Under the pieces are notes generated by a model, which did not search any database, had not been told where the DNA came from, and was given only the letters and a program-made list of their open reading frames with translations. Shown piece by piece: positions 12,918 through 25,866 of a DNA stretch of 64,000 bases (positions are counted from its first letter, which is position 1; every line of letters begins with the position of its first letter). Location: positions 434,001-498,000 of the forward strand of contig JAPDRO010000001.1 in NCBI GenBank assembly GCA_030247885.1. Reading direction: 5' to 3'. The translations under genes were made by a program, and so were the position numbers. The stretch comes from Taxawa tesnikishii (nom. ined.). Lineage: Eukaryota > Ascomycota > Dothideomycetes > Dothideales.

Positions 12918-15396
12918 TCAGAAAGTTCCAGTGCCCATAATCTGCCCATTCCTTTTCCTCTTCCTGGCCTCGTCCCTAGCCGCCTTCTGCGCCTTTTTCT
13001 GTTTATCCCGTTCGTTCTGTTCCTTCTCTCTCGCCTGCATCTGAATGTCCCTCTGTCGCTGCTGTTCCGCATACTCGACCCTCTTCTTCTCAATCTCGGC
13101 TCTCTGCTCCTCGCCCTCCCTCGCCAGCTCCTCATCCAGCTCTCTCGGGTCCTTGAAATCACTCACCTCGCGGCCCGTCGCGGCCGCGAAATGCTGCAGG
13201 TCCATGGGCACAATCTCCCCGTTCAGGGCGCGGTTGACGCGGTCGGGATCGAGCCGCTCTTCGCGCGTGAACTTGAGCTTGATCTGCCGCCGTGTTTTGG
13301 GCACGAAGAGCTTGCTGATGAGGTAGAAGTCCGTTCCCCACATGGAGAGCGCGTCGTAGAAGCGGTCAGTTTCCTCCTCGGACCAGGGATCGGATTTGGA
13401 TTTCCACATCGGCACGCGGTCTGTAGGGTCGCGCCTACGGTCGTTGATCCATGTGGATCGATTGATGCGCACGGTCAGGTCGTTATCCTCGTCCGCCTCT
13501 ACGGCGTCTCGGGTTGCTTGAGCGGCTCGATCGATTTGCAGACTCGATTCTTCGACGACGATGTTACCGTGTTGGTCCAGTCTGAGCTGCGGTCCTGTCG
13601 TGATGGGTGCGCCTGTTGCAGCAGGCGTGGGTTCGCCATCCTCCTGTTGTCCTCCATTGTTTCCGTCTTCTTCGAGATTCTCTGCTGTCATGCCTGTAGC
13701 TATGGCATTTGCGGCTTCTTTCCGCTTGCGAATCACTTCAGCCCAGTTGATTGCCGCCATCTTCGTTTCTCTCTCTGACGTCTTTCCGAGATTTCGCTCT
13801 TTAGCGCTCAGTTCGTACATGGTTACCTTATTCGCATCGATCTCGTAACTCTCCGGGTCTTCTATCTCCTCTTCAGGCTCATATTCTACGCCATCGGCTT
13901 GTTCCTCGCCTCCTTCTTCGCCCGTCCCTTTCGGCGGAGCTTTCTTGCGCTGTCTTTTCTTTGATGCAGGCTTCCCTGCTGCATCTGCAATGCCTTCATC
14001 ACCGTCATGCAAGGCCGGACCCTCGCCGTCGTCATCTTCAGCTACTCGAGCTGCGGAAAGTGCTTTACGTTTTCTCTGTCTCGGTGCAGGTTGAACAGAA
14101 CCGTCCTCGGTTGCTTCTTCGCCAGCCTCCGTAGCCGCAGCCGCAGCCGCAGTCTTCTTCGCCCTTGGTTTCCGTGACGCTCTCGGCTTTAGCCTCGCAG
14201 TACTGGCCGATTCGGATGTATGACCATCCACTCCATTCGCCTGTGGCTCCGTCACAGGTTCACTCGGACCAGCAGTAATCTTCTTCTGTCGTTTTTGTGG
14301 ACGTTTCCTGGCGGGTGAGACATGAACTTCCGTTGTCTTTTCTGGCACGGCTATCTCTGTCGCTTCCTGAGCTGAGGCTGCCTGAGGTTCTGCAATGGGA
14401 TTGCCAAGCGCTGCCTGAGGTGTTGAATCTTCACCTGCGGTCGCAGCGGCAGCTTCGATCGTGGAAGGTTCTTGTTGTGCAGATCTCACTTGCGGCGCAG
14501 CCCCGCGCTTTCTTTTGATTCCAGCTACACTGGGTCGTGGAGGAGTAGGACGGCGTCTTACAGGTGGAGCAGTGCCAGTGTCATCCTGACTTGGAGTAGG
14601 CCCAGGTGAAGCCTGTGTAGGAGCAGGACTTGAACGCGGTTTCTCATTCAGTACGAAGAGCGGGCTTGTGGGTGGCTCTTGATGCTCGTCTTGACTCGCT
14701 CGCCCTACTGCTTGGTTGTTCTGACTTGGCGTTGTAAACCTAACTCTTGCTGTGCGTTCTTGCTCGGATGATTGCGTCGGTAATGGCAGCTCTGGCTCCG
14801 GCTGGGTTGAAGTATTTTGCGACCCCGGATGTATAGCTGTACGTTCAGCAGTGTCTGTAACATGCGCTTGTGACGCTCGTTTGCTGGTATCTGTTTGAGC
14901 TTCTGAAGGACGGAGAACTTCAGGGGATGATTGGGGATCAGGCTGCGGCTGTGACTGTTGCGTCTGCTGGGTAGGCGGCGAAGAGAGAGGCAATCTAGTC
15001 GATTGTTCAAGCTCGGGCTCATGTTGATGCGTCACTTCATCTGTGTCAATCTGAGGCTGCTCTGGGATACTCTGTTGCGCTGGCGCGGCGGCTGAAGGGG
15101 CAGATGGAGGAGGTGGAGGGGTAGGTTGGACGGTAGTAGCAGACGTCGCATTCTGTGTCTCCGGTTGAACGAGCGCGGCAGAAGGAGCGGGGTCTTCAGT
15201 ATCCTGAGTGGACGGAGGAGTAGGCTGCGGTTGAGAAGAGGTTGGCTGGCGGGCAGCAGCAGCAGCAGGGCGACGACGAGACACGGCCTTGGGCGCGACC
15301 GTCTTGCCCGACTTGTCTGCGACAGCGTAAGAGAATGGCGCGTGTTCGATTGCAGCGACTGTACATACTAACAACCGAGCTGGTTACTGTCGACAT
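12918..15396 (-). CDS. BDP1: TFIIIB subunit B'' (BDP1)
   Basis: Component of RNA polymerase III initiation factor TFIIIB, working with BRF1 and TBP at tRNA and 5S promoters. Exon 1 is only 28 nt (15396-15369, MSTVTSSVV), then a 52-nt GTATGT..GCAG intron, then 15316-12918, giving 808 aa in phase. The junction yields NKSGKTVAPKAVSRRRP, a common BDP1 N-terminal start. A long Gln/Pro/Thr-rich disordered region follows. The diagnostic extended SANT/Myb domain lies near residues 645-710 (DPWSEEETDRFYDALSMWG, then LISKLFVPKTRRQIKLKF). A Lys/Arg/Glu-rich coiled coil ends the protein. It diverges from BRE1. Confidence 0.93.
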
Positions 15397-16105
15397 GTTG
15401 AGGAGGCTAGGTTATCATCATTTACGTCTTCAATGTAAGCACCCGAAGTAACAGAAGTTCGTGTGAGGGAGGTGTAGCTGTGGGTGCTCGTTTTCATCTT
15501 CGTCCTCACCCTCACGCCCTGATCACTTTCTGGCTATCGATATGGTTAGCGTCCAACGCGACTTCTTCGTCGAGGACGAAAGTTTGTCTCGGGCCGCCTG
15601 TCTCGAAGCGACACAAGTCTCGGCTGCCTGTCTCGGCTGCCTGTGTCAAAGCGACACAAGGCTAACGCGACTTCCTTCTCTCTTCTTACCGACTCGCACT
15701 GCGGTGAGAAAAGCATCGACAGCCATCGATATGGAACACTGGCTATGCCCACCCAACACATGCGCTCAAGCCTCAAGGCAGCGCCAGACGGAATGCCCTT
15801 CTGTCTTGCTCACGGTCACATGATGTGGCTGAGGTTGAGAGCCAAGCCCTAATCGAACTAGCGCCGACTCTCAACTTCCAACTCTCCTGGGCTGGCACAA
15901 CATCTGCACACGACACTCGACGCTTTGCGCCAAATCTTTGCCTTCCTCAACGCCGTGCTCGCTCTTTTCGGCTGGATGGCATCACTCTGAACACACGCTC
16001 GACTCGCCTGTGCACCTTTGATCGCCCTCAGCGCCATACCTCATAGTTGCTTCGATGCGGACCTCCGAGGCTCAGACCGTTTCAGTTCCTTTCGGCAAAG
16101 GTATC
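15397..16105. other. Divergent promoter between BDP1 and BRE1
   Basis: About 0.7 kb between two nuclear housekeeping genes. It contains a short imperfect repeat (annotated separately). No gene is supported. Confidence 0.5.
15591..15663. repeat. Short imperfect repeat of GCTGCCTGTCTCG / AAGCGACACAAG units
   Basis: The phrase GCCTGTCTCG(G) occurs in three close copies and AAGCGACACAAG in two, in the BDP1-BRE1 divergent promoter. It could arise from local slippage or be paired factor sites; nothing in the sequence decides this. Confidence 0.5.
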
Positions 16106-18476
16106 ATGGACGACCGCAAGCGGTCTCTCGTCGTTGACAACGATGACCTCGCTCCTCCAAGCAAGCGGCAGGCCAGCGCCGTTAATGGCGCCCTGCCCCG
16201 AATGGAACCTGAGAAGGAGAAGGAAATCGAGGTACATATCACTCATGAAGCTGCAACAGGTGGATATCGGCCTGACGTTGTACAGCTATACCAGAAGGAC
16301 GCTATCTTCCGTCAGATGCGCGACTACAAGCGAGAGAAAGGTCTCTACGAGGCCCAGGTCGTCGAACTAACGAAACGCTCCAAAGACCATGATGATCACT
16401 TGCGCACGATCGATGCATGGTTCAGTCAAGTCAGTATCGTCCATCTTTCCATGTTGTCTGTAGGAACCTCACTGACCGACATTGCCGTAGCTCCTGGACG
16501 AAATCAAAATCTTGGTCGGAGACTCTGTGTCCAGTGCAGACGCATCATCTGGTACGAACCGCCACATCCACATCCAACACACTGGAAGAGCTAGTATACT
16601 GAGTCAAGTGTGCAGGAAAAGAGTTGTTCCAATCAGCCTTGTTGTTTGAGAATCACGAAACGTTCCAGGACCATCTCAAGAACCGGTCAAACAAAATCAA
16701 GGCCGCAATCAGAGATATCTTTGGTCGACTTCCTACAGCTTCACCGGAAGTTCAAGATTTGCAAAACCGTCTGGCAGCGCTCTTGGCGACGGAGAAAACC
16801 TACATTGTTGAGCGACAACGCATTATTGACGAGCGAGACCAACTCTCTGAGCGCCTGGAGAATGCATCTTATCGGTACCTGGTTGCTGAGAAGAAGCTGG
16901 ACCGGAAAGAGAGCAAAGCGGTGCAGAAGCTGGAGCAGCAAGCTATCATGGGAGGCAGTGCCGGTGCCGACTCTGCTTCTATGGGCTCACTAAAAACCGA
17001 AAAGAGTGCGGTAGTTAACGGCGATGTCGATCCCGCAATCACTGCTGCGTCTGAGACTGCGAGAAAGGAGGCTATCGCCGGAGCCGAGAAGCGCAAAGAG
17101 CAACTGGCTCAACTAGAAGCGGAGAACAAGAAATTGACTGAAGACCTTACTTCTGCAAAGACCAGGTTGGCCGGCCTTTCCGACGATGACTATGCTAAGA
17201 CGGATCTCTTCAAGCTGCTGAAATCCCAGTACGAGGACGTTATCAAGCGCATCAACGATTTGGAAGTCAAGAACGTACAATTGCGGGAGGAAGCACAGAA
17301 ACTGCAGGCTGAGCGAACGGCGTACCGCAACCAGATCGACGAGGAATCCAGGACCGCTACGAGCGATATCGAAGGACAGCTTGCGCGTGCGGAGACTGAT
17401 CTTGCCAGGATACGTAGCCTACGCGACGAGTTGGCATCTGAGGTTGCGATACACAAGGCAGCGCACGACCAGTCTAGAACATCCAATGATCAAGCAAGGG
17501 AGCTCGCAACTGCACGCGACGAGCGGATCTCCGCTCTTGAATCCGAAGTGGGCCGCCTACGACTGCAGTTAGGCCAAACCGAAGCTCCATCCAGCGCCGC
17601 ACTTGAAGAACTTAGTGCCGAGGAGCTCAAAACCAAGCTCCGCACGCTCGAGAGCCAGTACGCACTCCTTAGCAACGAGCTGCCCTCCATGGAAGCTGCG
17701 TGGAAGAAAACGCAAGCGCTGGCAGCAAAGAAAGTAACCGAAGCCGCGAACTGGGAAGAGCAGCTATCACGCGCAGGTGCCGAAAAAGCGAAGGCGGACC
17801 AAAAGTACTTCGCCGCCATGAAAGCCAAAGAAGCGCGAGAGAGCGAGCTGCGCGCGCTCAAAGCACAGAATGCCAAATCCTCCGAGATCGTCTCGCAACT
17901 CAAGGATGCCGAGGGTAACACGCGCGCGCTGGCCGCAAATCTGGAGAAGCAGGTTGCCGAGTCCAAAGAGAGCCTTACGGCGCTTTCGCAGCAAACTAGG
18001 AGCCTACAGCAGAAGCTTAACGAGGGCAACATCGTTGCGGAGGGCTTAAAGACGCAGGTGGCGGAGTTCAAGAAGTTGGTTAAGGACAAGGATTCGGAGG
18101 TGCTGGCTGCTGCGTCGGCGAAACGCCAAGCGGAGGCTGATGTCGAGGAATTGAGGGTTCGGTTGGAGGAGACGAAGAAGAGTCTCGATAGGCTCAAGAA
18201 GCAGGGCTCTAGTGCAGCGTCTGCGGATTCTGATGATTGGCGGGTAAGTGATCTCTTCTTTATCACGAAGAACGGTATGTATGCTGATGTGTGTCCTTGC
18301 AGCGTATCGCCATATGCCCGGTCTGCAACTCGAATCTGCGCAACTCGGTCCTCAAGCTCTGCGGCCACGTCTTCTGCAACGTGTGCGTGCAGAACCTCAT
18401 CTCGAACCGTTCGCGCAAGTGTCCGTCTTGCGCCAAACCGTTTGGAATAAACGATCAGATGTCGATTGTTCTCTGA
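16106..18476 (+). CDS. BRE1: E3 ubiquitin ligase BRE1 (histone H2B monoubiquitination)
   Basis: Nuclear RING E3 that, with RAD6, monoubiquitinates histone H2B and so promotes H3K4 and H3K79 methylation. Four exons (16106-16429, 16491-16551, 16616-18243, 18303-18476; introns 61, 64 and 59 nt) give 728 aa in phase. The N-terminus MDDRKRSLVVDNDDLAPPSK is typical. Almost all of the protein is predicted coiled coil. The last exon encodes the C3HC4 RING (CPVCNSN, CGHVFCNVC, CPSCAKPFG) at the extreme C-terminus, as in all BRE1 proteins. An in-frame ATG at 16055 would add 17 residues; I prefer 16106. Confidence 0.95.
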
Positions 18477-19094
18477 GCGGTTTTCAACGATTCAATCCTT
18501 TTTCCACCGATTCAATGCAGGCCTTCTTCGACGTATCAGCGTGAACCGCGCCTACGAAGGGCCCTCAATAAATCACCGAGACACAATCAACAACCCCGCC
18601 TCAACGTCGCTGAACTGCAACCTTGTCTCCATATACCCCTCTCTTGGCATTTCCCTGGTGGCGATTCGAACCAAGCTTGTGGCAGCTAATCCCCGCTTCT
18701 GAACAGCTTCCTGTGGGCTGTACCTTGGCTTGAGGATGCTGTGGTACGAGGGCAGAGGTGGAGATGTTAACAGTCCGGCTCGCAGGTTTCGCTGAGCAAG
18801 TTAACCGAAGTCTTGGTGGAGATCTTCTTCGATGCTGCGGCCAAGCTGGAAGGGCCCGCTTGGCTGGCTGATGTTGTATTTTAGCACCTTTTTAGTACGA
18901 CGGAAAGAAAAGAAAAGGAGGAAGTTGCAGATGCCGCACTGAAGATGTTGTCAAAAATGTATTCGCAGGCGTGGCGTGACCGACTTCAGTACTGCCCGTT
19001 CACTGGCGTGAGTACTGAGATGTGAAAAGCGTTCAAGCGACCAAACCCCCATCATCATCGTGACAGACAATGCATCCAAACCGGCCAGCTGGTT
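18477..19094. other. Intergenic, convergent 3' flanks of BRE1 and RIT1
   Basis: About 0.6 kb holding the two 3' untranslated regions. No gene or repeat seen. Confidence 0.5.
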
Positions 19095-20591
19095 TCAGCC
19101 CAGCAAAAGCGCATTCACGCTCTGCAGCGTCGCCCTCGACGGATTCGCATCAGGCACGCTCACCATGATCCAACTCAGCCTCTGCTTGATCGTCTGTTTG
19201 TTCAATCCCCTCCCGCTTCCATTCCCACCCTCCCCTGGCGCCAAGTCTCCCTGCTCGTTCGCCAGCAGACACAGGATCGCGAGCGCGATGCCCACGCTGT
19301 GGTCTTTGCCGCTGGGACAGGCGACCAAGACACGAGCGTCCGGGTCAGAAGTGAGCAGGGGAACGAGGAAGGGGAGGAGTTCAGGCAGTTCGTGTCGCAG
19401 TTGTCTGCTGCCAACTTTCCCTAGACTGAGAGGGAGGTGCAGGTGTTTTGTCCCCGTTAGTGTGCTGGCAAGTGTGGGATCAGGGGTTGGTGAAGCGGTT
19501 ATCACGGCTGCAAAATCGGCCGAGGTCGCAGAGAGGGCTGCTGCGTCGAGAGTGCCTAGATATACCTGCCTCGTCGGCTCGATCAATGCGCACCGTGGGA
19601 CGCTGACGCTGCTGGCGAGCTGCGTCAGGGACGAGATTAGAGATGGAAGACTCTCTTCCGAAGTGCGGAGGAGTTCGTCCTTGTGTGTCCAGAAGACTGG
19701 GGCCGTTAGACCGTGAGCCCAGCTCTCGCTGTCGTCGGCTGCGCCTTGGATATATCCGCCCTCGGACGCTTCGCCGGCTGGGACGCGTCGGGAGGCGGTG
19801 CAGAGGACTACGGGATGCACGTCTGGGTAGGTGGGTGGAGAGAATGGGAGGAGGGAATCTTGAGTCACCCAAAGCGGTTGCAGTGGCTTGCGGAGCTTGT
19901 CGCGGAGGACGGAGAGGTCGAGGCTGAGGGACTTGGTTTTGGTCTAAGAAAGGTTCTGAAGAGGGGGAGAGGGGGCGCAAAACGTACTTGAAGCTGGGTA
20001 ACGAACCCAGCGATCCGGGCTTCGATTTGTGAGTGCTCAGACGCAGTTACTGCGATGCCGGGCGTGCGTAATTCGTGGCAATGGGTGTGCGAGGGGAAGA
20101 GGACGCGGTTAAGGACCGTGGTCCATATCGGCACCGTCTTGGAGAGAGCATCGGGCATGCTTTTGCCCCTTCGCGTAGAATCGATTATGATACACCTAAA
20201 AGCACTTCGTCAGCCTATTTCAGATTCCGTTTCCTTGAGTAGGTCCTTTGGCGTACCCTTCATGGCCCGCAATCGTGTCTAGGACCTGTAGGTTTAGTCT
20301 TCTCAGACTGAAACTCCATTGCGAGATATGGCCGTCTGTACTCTTGAAGTAAGCGCTCTGCTCTTTCCTGCTCGGCGGGATATACCACGATCCACATCGT
20401 TCGTTCGCAACCAGTGGTAGTCCATAAGCCTCGGCTACAGAGGCTACGAAGGCTGCATCGTGCTCTATGGACTGCAAACGGTTACGAATTGAGAGCGTGG
20501 CGCGCTTGATGTCGCCAAGCACCCTGTTGAAATCAGTCGCTGCATTTGAGAAGATGAGATCGGAGAGCTGAAGTGGTTCGGATCCACTCAT
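19095..20591 (-). CDS. RIT1: Initiator tRNA 2'-O-ribosyl phosphate transferase RIT1
   Basis: Adds a 2'-O-ribosyl phosphate to A64 of initiator tRNA-Met, which keeps it out of elongation; a fungal and plant enzyme. Three exons (20591-20257, 20195-19988, 19943-19095; introns 61 and 44 nt) give 463 aa with all phases closing. Family marks are LSIRNRLQSIEHDAAFV, ANERCGSWYIPP, KSTDGHISQWSFSLRRLN, IIIDSTRRGKSMPDALSKT and the C-terminal phosphatase-like motif ACPSGKDHSVGIALAILC followed by SWIMVSVPDANPSRATLQS. An in-frame Met at 20684 would add 31 residues that homologues lack, so I chose MSGSEPLQ. It diverges from the dioxygenase-like gene. Confidence 0.94.
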
Positions 20592-20961
20592 CAAGAAGTC
20601 TGTTCTTAGTTGGTCAACAGGAAGCGGTGATGTAGGTAGTTCTGTTGTTGGAACAAGTGAATGTACTGGAAACGGGCTGGGCACGCTCGGAGACAGTTTC
20701 TGTTGGAAAGCTTCGAGGAAGGCTTGAGCGAGTAGATGGTTTCTGCTTCACCGAAGCTTGACCTGTTTGGGAAGTCGAGGTGGAGATGCAGCACAGTACG
20801 TAACTCGTGACGGGAACATCAATCGTCTATATAAATGCATGTCATTCCCTCTTCTTGTGATCATCGTGAGCTCTTGTGAGCATTGTGAGACTGTGTATAT
20901 ACAGTACTTTCTTAAAAACACATCGAAGCCATCATCCGGAACAACTCAACCCTGCAAAGCC
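20592..20961. other. Divergent promoter between RIT1 and the dioxygenase-like gene
   Basis: A 370-base spacer. No coding or repeat feature seen. Confidence 0.5.
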
Positions 20962-22146
20962 ATGGCAATCAACGGTACACAGAACAAACCCGCTCCACGG
21001 CTATTCTCTCTCAAAGACATACCATCACTGTCATCTCTCGAAGCACTAGTCACTCAGACAGCTTCCAAGGCCCACTACCCTTTGGCATTAGAAATACAGA
21101 AGAACGTACCCATCTACGACTGCCAAAACATCGATTTCAAGAATGAAGCATCGCTGTCCGCTCTACAAGACGAATGGCATCAAGTACTCCTCCACGGTCC
21201 AGGCGTGCTCGCCCTCAAGCACCTCTACACGGACCTCGCGCCTATTGACGCCGCCAATCGCGCCTTCGCCTCCATCATCGAGTCCGAATCCGGCCCAAAC
21301 GCCAAAAGGGAGACCACTTCGCGGCCAGCAACGCCAACGCTCGGATCTGGAACTCATTCTCCAAGCATTGCCTCCAGGACCCCGACTCCTTCGTCCAATA
21401 CTACTCTAACCCAATTCTTGCACTAATTTGTGAGGCGTATCTGGGCCCTGCCTACCGCATCACGACGCAAACCAACATCGTCAAACCCCAAGGCCAGCCA
21501 CAGACGTGCCACCGTGACTACCACCTCGGATTCCAAACGAACGAGGCAGCAGTCCAGTGGCCGCGCGCCATGCACCTAGCATCCCAGCTGCTGACTCTGC
21601 AAGGCGCAGTCGCGCACACCGACATGCCCCTCGCATCCGGGCCTACCCGCTTGCTTCCCTACAGCCAGCTCCTGCCCGACGGATTCCTGGCATACCGCGA
21701 CCCGGCTCACGCCGACTTCTTTCTCGAGCATTGGGTCGCGCTTCCGCTGTCCAAAGGCGACGGACTCTTCTTCAACCCCGCCCTTTTCCACGCCGCAGGC
21801 GCAAACCAGACCACCGACTTCGACCGCAGCGCGAACTTGATCCAGGTGAGCAGCGCGTTCGGGAAGCCGATGGAGAGCGTGGACGCCGTGCCTTTGCTGG
21901 AGAAGTGCTGGCCGTACTTGAAGGGTAAGTACACGAAGGAAGGGATGAGCATGCAGGTCGAGGCGTGCGTGAGAGCGGTGGCTGAGGGCTATCCATTCCC
22001 GACAAACTTGGACAAAAGGCCACCCGCGCCGGGCGGCATGGCTCCCGAGCGAGCAGCAACTGGTGTTCAGAGCGCTCGAGGGTGGGTGGGAGGTGGAGAA
22101 GGTAATGCAGGAGATGAGGCAGATGAGGCGGGATTCGGCGGCGTAG
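20962..22146 (+). CDS. Phytanoyl-CoA dioxygenase (PhyH)-like protein, frame interrupted twice
   Basis: Probable Fe(II)/2-oxoglutarate-dependent oxygenase of the PhyH superfamily. Visible marks are TCHRDYHLGF, which carries the His-x-Asp of the metal triad, TDMPLASGPTRLLPYSQ, and NPALFHAAGANQTTDFDRS, which supplies the distal His and the 2-oxoglutarate-binding Arg. The start at MAINGTQN has a good context. Conserved coding continues across two frame changes: one at the A run 21304-21307 (one missing base gives AKKGDHFAASNANARIW), and one near 22044-22050, after which the tail reads FRALEGGWEVEKVMQEM and stops at 22146. About 395 aa if intact. It could be a functional gene with sequence errors or one starting to decay. 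The substrate is unknown. Confidence 0.75.
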
Positions 22147-22241
22147 GGAGATGGCGACGGCTCGAACTGAATGGTGGTCTCGGGTTACGGCGATGAAGAA
22201 GTATTAAGTCGATCATCATACCGTATATGCTGCGTGGAATA

Positions 22242-25200
22242 TCAGGCATCTTCCCTTGTCAAAAACAGCTCTATCGTTCCAGTCTTGCGATTCTCGAGCG
22301 CGCTCCGCTCTTTGCCCTTGGGCGGCATCGACGCTGCTCTTATAGAAACTTCGCCAAAAATCGACGCGAGCGCAAGAACGTTCATCTGACGGTGTGCTGC
22401 AGCGGGGTCTTTCGTCGCTGTCTTCCTCCTGATGAGACCCATCGCGCGCGCAGCTTGCGGCGCCTCCGCAGCTGTCTTGTTGTCATTGGAAGATTTCGAT
22501 GCTGTTGCAACTTCGCTGATGATCCGATCTAGCATGGATGTGAGCAAGATGAAGGAGATGCTGTGGGCGGGCGATTGAGACAGGATCTCCTGTATCCAAG
22601 TTCTTTGCTCTTCCTTTGACGGGTTCCTATGCTCCTTTTCGTTCTGCAACATGCCTTTGTCAACCTGGGCCCAAAGTTCCTCCTTCACGACACCGTCTGG
22701 CAGACTACGCAGGAACAGAAGCAGGAATTCAGCCAGGCTTTCCAAACGCTGCAAGTGAGTCGTCTCTGGTGGTAAGCACTTCTCGAACGGCGAATCCGTG
22801 TCCACTGCGTCGCAGATAGCGGCCAGGTTGTCGTTGCGCTTGTCAGTGTCGGAGACTGTCCAGGAGTCCTCAGCAAACGGCCATCCAGCAACGCGGTTCC
22901 AAGGCGGCTTATCTTGCTCTTCGTGCGCCATCATCTCCCACTCGGCAGTCGATCGGACTGTCAAGTCTTCTATCGCCTCCGTCAGCCGGAACAACTCCCG
23001 GGGCGCCGACCACTTTACCGGTTGTTGCTCGTCTACCGCCGAATCTCTGGACCTGCTACCATCTGGTTTCTGGTGCTGCAGCTTGCGGATACCGCCTTCA
23101 GGAATGCGTATAAGCTTGTTGATCGAGTGACCAAGTGATGACTCGAGCCAGTTGCCGCGCACGGGGATGAAGTGATCCCGGCCTGCCTCGACTCGGAGGA
23201 CCAAGATATCTTCGACTTGCTTGATGCCTTCGTTAAGAGCACGTGCGAGGCCGAGGTCTAGAACACGGAACTCAAGCTCCACGCTGCAAGTGTCGCCAGG
23301 ATCTAGGTGGCGAGTGCCGGCACCTGTTGACCCCTCGGATTTACGGCTCAAGTGCTGGTCGTCCATCTTCAATTGCAGCCACATGGGAGCGATGCCTGGA
23401 GATTGACCCGGTCCTACAGGCCGATCGATGAAGTGAACTGTGGCGGCGACTCTACCGGTGTTTGCGATGGTGAGACTGCGATGCTTGCGCTGAGCGTAGC
23501 GCACGTCGCCGAAAGAAACGCCCTCGAACTTTTCCGGGACATCATCTGAAACCTCGCGGGGATCAGAGTGATGGCGGTCAACAACAACTGTTGGGAAGTG
23601 TCAGTGCGAAGTGTAGATCCCGGTACTGCCAAAGGCATACCTGTGACGCTCGGCCTTGTCTCGTTTTCCGCCTTGTCAAGTTCCCGCGCAACTTCTTGAT
23701 GAACCTTGGCTTTCAATTCAGGCACCACGGCATCGTATTTCAGAGAGAAAACTGCATCCAGCGGTTTGTGGTCCGATGAAAGAACTCTCTGATGTGCAGT
23801 GTAGTACTCCAGATGCAGCTCGTCTTCGAAACCCTCTTTGGTAACGACAACACCAGGCGGCGCGTCCGTGTAGTCATCATAAGACTCGTCCTCGTCAGCA
23901 TCCTCATCCGGATCATAATCATACAAAACCTCTTCGTCTTTTCCTGCCTCATCCATACCCTTAGTCTTCATCTCTTCGTCCTTTTTCCTTGATTCCGCCT
24001 CCTCAGTAATCATGCTTTCGTACTGCAACTTGTCGCGTCTTGTCCGGAAGAGTATACGATCGCACCAACTTGGCGCCCTCCGCTTCTCGCTGGAATCAAA
24101 AACCCCTACCGACCCGACGTCGTATTTGTAGGTAGGTAGGAAAGTGATGGGACCTTCTTTCCAACCATCGTGAAATGCCTTCCGCGTCTTTTGCTGTTGC
24201 TGAAGCTCGTCATGAGGAAGCAAGGATGCCAGAGTCGTCTGAAGAGAGGCCGGATCATCGGACGGCTCAAGTCGGTCTTCTACAATAGAGGCGAAGTCGG
24301 CTTCGTCAACCTCGTGCTGACTCTCAACATCCCCTTTCGAGCTCATTGATGGCGCGCTGGAAGTGGTGGATGTCGTAGAAGAGCGCGACCTCCCTTCTAT
24401 CCTCGCTTTTGCTTTGTCCAGTTCACTGTCGACTTTTTGTAGTTGAGAGAGATCGTACTCGTTTCGAGTGTGTAGCATCAATAAGCGTCGAACGTCGTCG
24501 CCGGGTATGCCCTCTAACCGATAATTTAGATCTCCCATAACGAATGCGACATCCTCATCGCCGATCATCTCGCCAGAAGTTTGGGATAAACCCATGGAAT
24601 CCTGTATCGGCTCAAATTTTGTACGACTGACGATCTGCCCAAAGTCCCAGTTCCTGCGCTCCACAGCCCCCTTATCTGTCCCCGCAGCGAGGTGGCAATT
24701 GATGAAGACCAACCGGGTAGTCTCACCGAGCACTATGCGCGCTGTGACGGCTCCTTTGTTCCCCATGTAGCCCATCAAGCCAGTACCTACGCTCGTGGTG
24801 CTGACCGATCTGATGTCCGGAATCACGTCCTTCGAAGCGTAAATTAGGATCAGGAGGCCGATTAACTGCTGCTCGGCGACAATCTGGTACCCAGGTGGGA
24901 GGGCCCCTTCGATTGATGCTTTCCATTTCTGCGCCACGCTTGGGTCGGTGTACGGACGCAGCGCTTCGGTGGCAGAGTTCACATCTACAACCTCTTGCAG
25001 TCCGAGAACATAGAGTCCGACTTCATCACCCCCGGCACGAGTCCAGGGTCATTCTCTGGCAGGGTGCATGATTTCCTCTTGTACCGGCTCTCCTGCGATT
25101 CAACATCCTCTCGTTCGTCAAGCGCACTGCTGTCTGGAATCTCATCCTTGTGCGGTTCATTCGGACTTGAAACTCTCAGACCAGTCAGGTGTTCAGTAAC

Positions 25201-25455
25201 GCCCTTACCGTCGATAAACCAACCCCCGACGTCCTTTTCCGTGCCCTTGAAGGCAGCAGTGTTCCACGTGCCGACTTTAATCTTGATACGCTTAGGCCTT
25301 GTAAACTCGGCTCTCCGGGCGTATACAGCTTGAGACAAAGATTGGGAGTTTGATGCCACAGGCGAAGAGGGTTGGGGAAAGGCACCTGGTACATCTTGCA
25401 GGAAGCCGCTCGAAGCGCTCCCAGTGCTTCCAGGTCTTGATCTCGTTGTCGACAT
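22242..25455 (-). CDS. OCRL/INPP5B-type inositol polyphosphate 5-phosphatase
   Basis: Removes the 5-phosphate from phosphoinositides such as PI(4,5)P2 at membranes. Two exons (25455-23641 and 23587-22242; intron 53 nt), about 1,053 aa. The order is: disordered N-terminus; catalytic domain with KVGTWNTAAFKG, LGLQEVVDVNSATE, MGYMGNKGAV, FVMGDLNYRLEG, RRAPSWCDRILFR and SSDHKPLDAVF; an ASH-like beta domain (RSLTIANTGRVAATVHF); and a C-terminal RhoGAP-like fold ending in LTREDA. No arginine-finger motif is obvious in the GAP-like part, as in animal OCRL. An acidic insert sits between RILFRTRR and the last catalytic motif. One slip lies in the C run at 25029-25033; one more base gives PGGDEVGLYVLGLQE and closes all phases. 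Confidence 0.9.
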
Positions 25456-25866
25456 CCCGGTATTTCGGTGAGAAGATCGTTGTGCGGGGTCTTGGTCGTG
25501 ATTTCGGTTGCTACAGTAGATGCTGAATGGCCATTTTTTTGAGAGTTACAGCGGTACGCTACCGGGGATGTATATGTGTATATTTTTCTGCTATGTCACC
25601 CCGCCATGATGATTTGATGTGAGCCGTCTCCACGGGCAGTAGCCTCCGTCGCAATCGATCCTGGGGCGGGCCAGCAATGCAATAAACTGTGCTGATCTGC
25701 GAACACAGCCTCCAGCGGTCAATGCTTGGCAAGAAGATCGACCATGACGTTTGTTGCTCTGGAACGCGTCCCGTCTTCCAACAAGCACATGCAACATGAT
25801 CACGGATCTCGATGTGCAATTTCTTCACAACCACATCCTCCAGCTCACAAGCACGACTACACCACC
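25456..25866. other. Divergent promoter between the 5-phosphatase and DCP1
   Basis: About 0.4 kb. The DCP1 frame stays open upstream to 25726 with further in-frame ATGs, so part may be translated; otherwise no feature seen. Confidence 0.45.

Noticed and set aside
17490-18368. Open frame of 292 codons on the minus strand
   Set aside because: Antisense shadow of the BRE1 coiled coil; Ser/Ala/Leu-rich product with no signature.
18660-18680. GGTTCGAAT-like T-arm on the minus strand
   Set aside because: The flanking five-base arms do not pair and no D- or anticodon arm precedes it, so it is not a tRNA.
25726-25866. N-terminal extension of DCP1 from upstream in-frame ATGs
   Set aside because: The added residues do not resemble DCP1 and the ATG at 25867 has the better context.
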